Assembly (NCBI RefSeq): GCF_001577835.2 | Contig: NC_029543.1 | Coordinates: 620,001 to 684,000 of the forward strand | DNA from: Coturnix japonica | Taxonomy: Eukaryota; Chordata; Aves; Galliformes; Phasianidae | Reading direction: 5' to 3' | Length of the DNA: 64,000 bases | Shown: positions 59,246 to 64,000 of the stretch, one piece after another | How the letters are laid out: every line of letters begins with the position of its first letter | Position numbering within the stretch: the stretch's first letter is position 1 | Notes under the pieces: generated by a model | The model's input: the letters and a program-made list of their open reading frames with translations, nothing else | The model's database searches: none | Told to the model about the DNA's origin: nothing | Translations under genes and position numbers: made by a program

Positions 59246-62200
59246 ATGCTGGAGGAGGCGGGCGAGGTGTTGGAGTCGGTGCTGAAGGCCTCGTGCCTGC
59301 CGCTCAGCTTCCTGCTCTTCGTGCCCGCCGTGCTGCTGCTCCTGGGGCCGCCGCCCGCCGCCGAGGCCGCACACGAGTTCACGGTGTATCGCATGCAGCA
59401 GTACGAGCTGGGCGGGCAGCCCTACGGTGAGACGGGAGCGGGACGGACCCGGTATCCTGCGCTGTCAGCGGGGCGGGGGGGGTCGGCACCGCCATGGGGC
59501 ACGGGGGGGCACCGGGGGGTGTTCGGTGCTGGGTGGGCCGCCGGGCTGAGCTGAGCCGTGCTGAGCTGAGCCGTGCTGGGCTGTGCTGAGCTGAGCTGAG
59601 CCGTGCTGAGCTGCTGGGCCCCGGTGTGAGCGGGGGATGCTGAGCTCCGCACCGTGAGCTCGGCCCCGCCGTGTCCTTGTGAGCTGCTCCATGTCACATC
59701 CCGGCTGCAGCCATCTTGCGTCCTGCCCCGAGCTCCGCCGTGTCCCGCTGCCCTTGATCCTCTGTTTGCAGGTTGGTCCGTCTCTCTTCAGTTTCTTCTT
59801 CCCACCTCGTTGCATTGGCCCCTCGTGGTGCACGAGGCCTCCTCGCCTTTATAGCTCAGCGGTGACCTCCAGTTCTTGTGCTCGACTTCAGGCAGTTGCC
59901 GATTGTGCAACAGTTTCTCCTTGGGGCAGAAACAACCTGGGAGTTGCTGGAGCGCTGTAACCTTCAGCCCCCGCTTCCTCGTGCTCCCGAACATGGAGCC
60001 AATGTCATCTGAGTCTGCTCTTACCCCACATCAGGGCATGTTCTGCCTGTCAGCAGCTCAGTCCTGCTGCCTTTCTGTGCTCTGAGCTTCAGGCTTTGTT
60101 AATAGCTGCAATTACAGGCCTGCATTTATTCGGTGCTGGCACAGAGATTATCCTCTAAATCTTTCAGGCCTTCATAGGGTTAAATGGTTCAAGTTGTGAA
60201 GCAGCAGCTGTCCCTGTGGACATGGCAGGTGGTGCTGGTGGTTTCTGAACATCTGAAGTTATTACTGGGCTCCTTCAGTGTATCCACGATTTGAAACGTC
60301 TGCTTTGAGGATGTCATTGAACCTCACTGCTGTGTTTGGACGTTGTTTGTGGTGGTGGGGTGGTTCTCCTCCTTATGGGCTGAGGGAGCTGCTCTTCACA
60401 TTTGTCAGTTACGCAGCAGGGCTCTGCACAAAGGCTTTGGAGCTGCTGAGCTCTGTGTCTGGGCTATGGCCCTCTCTGGTGTTACACAAGGGAAGTGCAG
60501 GCCTTTATTTGGCTCTTTTTGGTGCTCTGACCTTTGTCAAGATCAAGCTGGTGTTAGAGTTACGTTAAGCTTTCAACTTAACCAGCTGCCCAATTGGGCA
60601 CAGGCTGAGATGCTTTCTGGAGCATCCTGCTCCTCCCTTGGCTGCTTGTGAGCTCACTGTGATGACATTTTCACCATAGGAGCCAGGATTATGGAAGAAT
60701 AAAGTGGGTTTGCAGCATTATAAGTTGTAGAGCAGTTCTGAACATCTTTGATTACACAAGATATCCTTCTAGTCCTCTGTTCCACGGTGCTAGAGCTGCT
60801 GGCAAGCCTCTGGATTGCTGTTCTATCAAGGACTGTACTTTTATGTGGAGGATTTGATAGAGGAGCTTGTAGCTTTGTTAATTGCAGGAGCATCCTGGTG
60901 GGTGAATGAGCAAGAGCAGACGTGGATAGATGTGGCTCTGAAGTTCATCAGACTGTGACCGAGATTGTTTGGGGATGTGATGAAGCCACTTACTAACCCT
61001 GTCCCTGCTGTCCCTGCAGGCACCAGGAGCGCAGTGCTGAACACAGAAGCTCGCACTGTAGAAGCGGACGTCCTGAGCCGCCGCTGCGTCATGATGCGGC
61101 TGGTGGACTTCTCCTATGAGCAGTACCAGAAGGCTCTGCGCCAGTCGGCTGGTGCTGTGGTCATCATCCTGCCACGGTCCATCTCTTCTGTCCCTCAGGA
61201 TGTTGTAAAGGTGAAAAAAAAAGAACCAAACCAGCTCGTTTCCTTTCTCTTCTGATGGGAGATGGATCTGAGGGGGAGCGAGACTTGGGCTGAAAACTCC
61301 TTTAGTAACACACAGCAAACCATATTCATGTTTGGACATTTATCTTTCCCTCTGTGGTTTGTTTCCCCTTTCTTTTTCCTATTCTCTTGCATGTTTAGCC
61401 AGTGCTAAGTTTGTGTCTCACTTAAATCCTCAGCAATTCATGGAGATAGAGCCAGAAATGCTCGCTATGGAAACCATTGTGCCAGTCTACTTTGCAGTGG
61501 AAGATGATGAGCTGCTGTCCATCTATGAACAAACACGGGCTGCTTCTGCATCACAGGGTTCTGCCTCGGCTGCAGAGGGTGAGTTCTAGTAAGTGGGAGA
61601 AGGTGTAGAGGAAGACAGTCCTGATCCCACCTCTGAGACTGCTCTGCTGTGTTGCAGAGGTGGAACTTCCCCAGGTATAGTGATCTCTTTTTGTTTTAGT
61701 TCTGATTCACACTGCAACTGCCAATGGCTTCCAGATGGTGACCAGTGGGGCGCAGAGCAAAGCTATCCACGACTGGCTTATACCCAGCGTGGAGGTGAGT
61801 TCCAGTTCCAGACAGATTCTAACTGGTGATGTTGATGGGATGTTTTCTCTGTGGGGATCTCATCAGCCATTGAGACTAATGGGGGAAGTAGGGTAAGAGT
61901 CTGAATTCTTCAGAATTGAGACCACCTGGAGATTCGAGAGGTTTGTAGCAGCCGCACTGTCTTAGTCCTGGCACATAAGGAGGGATGCTGAGTGACATTC
62001 ATTTCCTTCCTCTCCAGGGAAGGCTGACAGGGCTGGGTGGAGAAGACCTGCCCACTGTTGTGATAGTTGCCCACTACGATTCTTTTGGAGTGGCTCCAGT
62101 GAGTATTCTTTTTTTGCTTGAAGCCTTTTCCCCATCTGCACCTTTTTTCCTTTTGGCCTCTGACCCTGTATTTTTTTTGCTCTTAAAGACCAACAGTAGT

Positions 62201-64000
62201 TGGAAGTGGAGCACAGAGATGTGTTTACCTGAAAGGCTGTTCTGGAACACAAGAATCACTGCTGTCACTGTCTCTGTCCCACTTTGTCCTGCAGTGGCTG
62301 TCTCACGGTGCTGATTCCAATGGCAGCGGTGTCTCAGTGTTACTGGAACTAGCCAGGCTGTTTTCTCGGCTCTACACCTACAGACGTACCCATGCTGGGT
62401 AAGAAACTACTTCACTTTGGGTTGAATGTGTGTAGCTAAGGTCAGGTAAGAAGGGCCTGTAGGATGTTAGACTGTACGTGCAGTCTTTTAATCCCCTCCC
62501 TGTCATGCTTCCTTCTGAGTACACCAGCTGTTAAGGGCCAGACTCCTTCCTTTGGTTTCATGGTGTAGATCTGCTTAACTGCAGGGACAAGTGGATGGAA
62601 TCACTTAGAAACTGGATTCCATCCTCAAGCACTGGGAACTCCTCTCCCTCCATCTTGCCACTGCCTTCCTGTGTGGCACATTGGAAGCATTTGTTAACAG
62701 GCATTTTGCATCAGGTGCTAACTGATGGCTGAGCACGTTAGTTCTGGAATACAGTAAATTAACCACAAAGTGTGGTGTGTGCTGATACCTCTCTGTTTCC
62801 TTTGATGGGCAGGTACAACTTGCTGTTCTTTGCATCTGGAGGTGGCAAGTTTAATTATCAAGGAACTAAGAGGTGGCTGGAGGACAATTTGGACCATACT
62901 GGTAAGCTCAGGGACTGTCATTGCAGTATGGATCTCACAAGGATTCTGTTAATGTCATTGTATTAAGTTTGCTGTGTTATCTCCTCATGTTGTCCTTCTT
63001 CTGGGGGTGATGGAAGTCCAGCACAATGCACAGCATTAAAGGTTTGCGTTTTTCTCTTGCAGATTCCAGCCTCTTGCAGGACAATGTAGCGTTTGTTCTC
63101 TGCCTTGACACTCTTGGCCAAGGCAACAGCCTTCATCTTCATGTCTCAAAGCCTCCCAAGGAGGGGACCTTGCAGCACGCGTTTCTGAGAGAACTGGAGA
63201 TGGTAATGAAAAGGGTTGGCTGGGTGGGAGCTCAGGGCTCAACCTCAGGGAGCCACAGCTCTCTTGTGAGAGGAAGCAAGGAAGTAAGACATGAAAAAGG
63301 GGTCTACCACTGAATTATTTTGTGTATTGTTTCTGGTTACTTGATTTGAAGTGCAGACAGCCTCACACCACAGTCCTGAACAAAGCACACTATATCTGCT
63401 GTGTTTTCCACAGTGCTTTGCTATGACTTGTTGCTTGTAAAAATGACCCACTTGATTTCTGTTGTGATACTAAAACAACATTTTGATAGCATCAGCGGCA
63501 TCTTGCAGATGGAAGTATATTTCCCATCTGCAATATAAAAATACTGGGTCTGGTTGGGCTGTGCAAGGTGGGATGGCTCAGTGGGATGCATGACGCCCCG
63601 AATGGCTTTGCCTTCCCTCAGGTTGTTGCCAGCCAGTTCCCAGAGGTGAAGTTTTCCATGGTGCACAAGAAGATAAACCTGGCTGAAGACATGCTGGCAT
63701 GGGAACACGAGCGCTTTGCGATCCGCCGCTTGCCAGCGTTCACCATCTCCCATCTGGAGAGCCATCGGGACAGCCTGCGCAACAGCATCATGGACAGGAG
63801 GTGGGAGGCTGTGGGTGAAATCCAGCCCATAAACACAAACTGCAAGTGTTGTTCTGGTAGTTGTGGGATGGGGAAGAAAATACGGGCAGTTGGGCTCTGG
63901 GTTAAGTGTCCTGCTTGATGCAGTGGAGAAGGGTGGGCTATGGCAGAGCTGATCCCATTGACACGTGAACGATCCTCCATTTTGCTTTAGGTCGCAAGTG
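59246..64000 (+). CDS. NCLN: Nicalin, 5' part (runs off the window)
   Basis: ER membrane protein of the nicastrin/M28 aminopeptidase-like fold. It forms a complex with NOMO and TMEM147 that assists multipass membrane protein insertion and antagonises Nodal signalling. Exons: 59246-59426, 61021-61210, 61434-61578, 61700-61794, 62018-62098, 62295-62398, 62813-62901, 63063-63202, 63622-63800, 63991->64000; all phases agree. The start is [16 protein letters not shown], followed by a hydrophobic signal/anchor ([20 protein letters not shown]). The later exons carry the peptidase-like lumenal domain ([47 protein letters not shown]). Family knowledge says it lacks aminopeptidase metal ligands, and I see no reason to think it active here. 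An in-frame upstream ATG at 59186 is less likely than 59246, which matches the human start. The C-terminal transmembrane part is outside the window. Confidence 0.96.
59545..59640. repeat. (TGAGCTGAGCCGTGC)n repeat in NCLN intron 1
   Basis: Irregular alternation of GCTGAGCTGAGCC and GTGCTGAGC, about eight units. Confidence 0.8.

Overview
The window looks like a gene-dense piece of a bird microchromosome. It is GC-rich with short introns. The only interspersed repeats I recognise are CR1 (chicken repeat 1) LINE fragments. The gene order PLPP2 - TLE - TLE2 - TLE5 - GNA11 - S1PR4 - NCLN is that of human 19p13.3, which corresponds to chicken chromosome 28. A galliform source is my best guess, but that part is inference.

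Layout. 1-660 is the 3' end of PLPP2 (+). 1.5-5 kb is non-coding and repeat-rich. A CpG island at 5.1-5.9 kb probably drives a full-length Groucho/TLE corepressor (+, about 6.4-12.5 kb) that sits where mammals carry TLE6. Convergent with it is TLE2 (-, 13.5-19.1 kb), which has a complete N-terminal half but has lost five exons encoding most of its WD40 propeller. TLE5/AES (-, 22.7-27.9 kb) is intact. GNA11 (+, 34.7-44.8 kb, 3' UTR to about 47.6 kb) is intact, with minisatellites upstream of it and in its first intron. Next come two granzyme-like chymotrypsin-fold genes on the minus strand. The one at 48.3-49.7 kb has lost its catalytic His and Ser and its activation motif but keeps an open frame. 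The one at 52.1-53.5 kb looks catalytically complete. S1PR4 (+, single coding exon) and the first ten exons of NCLN (+, running off the window) finish the region. I see no GNA15, which lies between GNA11 and S1PR4 in mammals.

Functional links. The three TLE genes belong to one corepressor system: full-length TLEs tetramerise through the Q domain and bind factors through the WD40 propeller, while TLE5 has only Q and GP domains and dampens them. The truncated TLE2 would, if translated, resemble TLE5 in lacking a propeller. S1PR4 and the granzyme-like genes are of types usually expressed in blood and immune cells. PLPP2 (lipid phosphate phosphatase) and S1PR4 (S1P receptor) both act on lysophospholipid signalling, but their linkage here is just conserved synteny.

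The most interesting signal is at the convergent tails of the two TLE genes. A tract of about 109 bp (12175-12283 against 13737-13845, inverted) is nearly identical between them, and its intronic part is as conserved as its coding part. In the minus-strand gene this tract sits exactly where five WD40 exons are missing. It is joined so that reading through the former intron keeps an open frame, while splicing it out would cause an early stop. Exon boundaries below were placed by hand from splice consensus, reading phase and recalled human protein sequences; no alignment was run.
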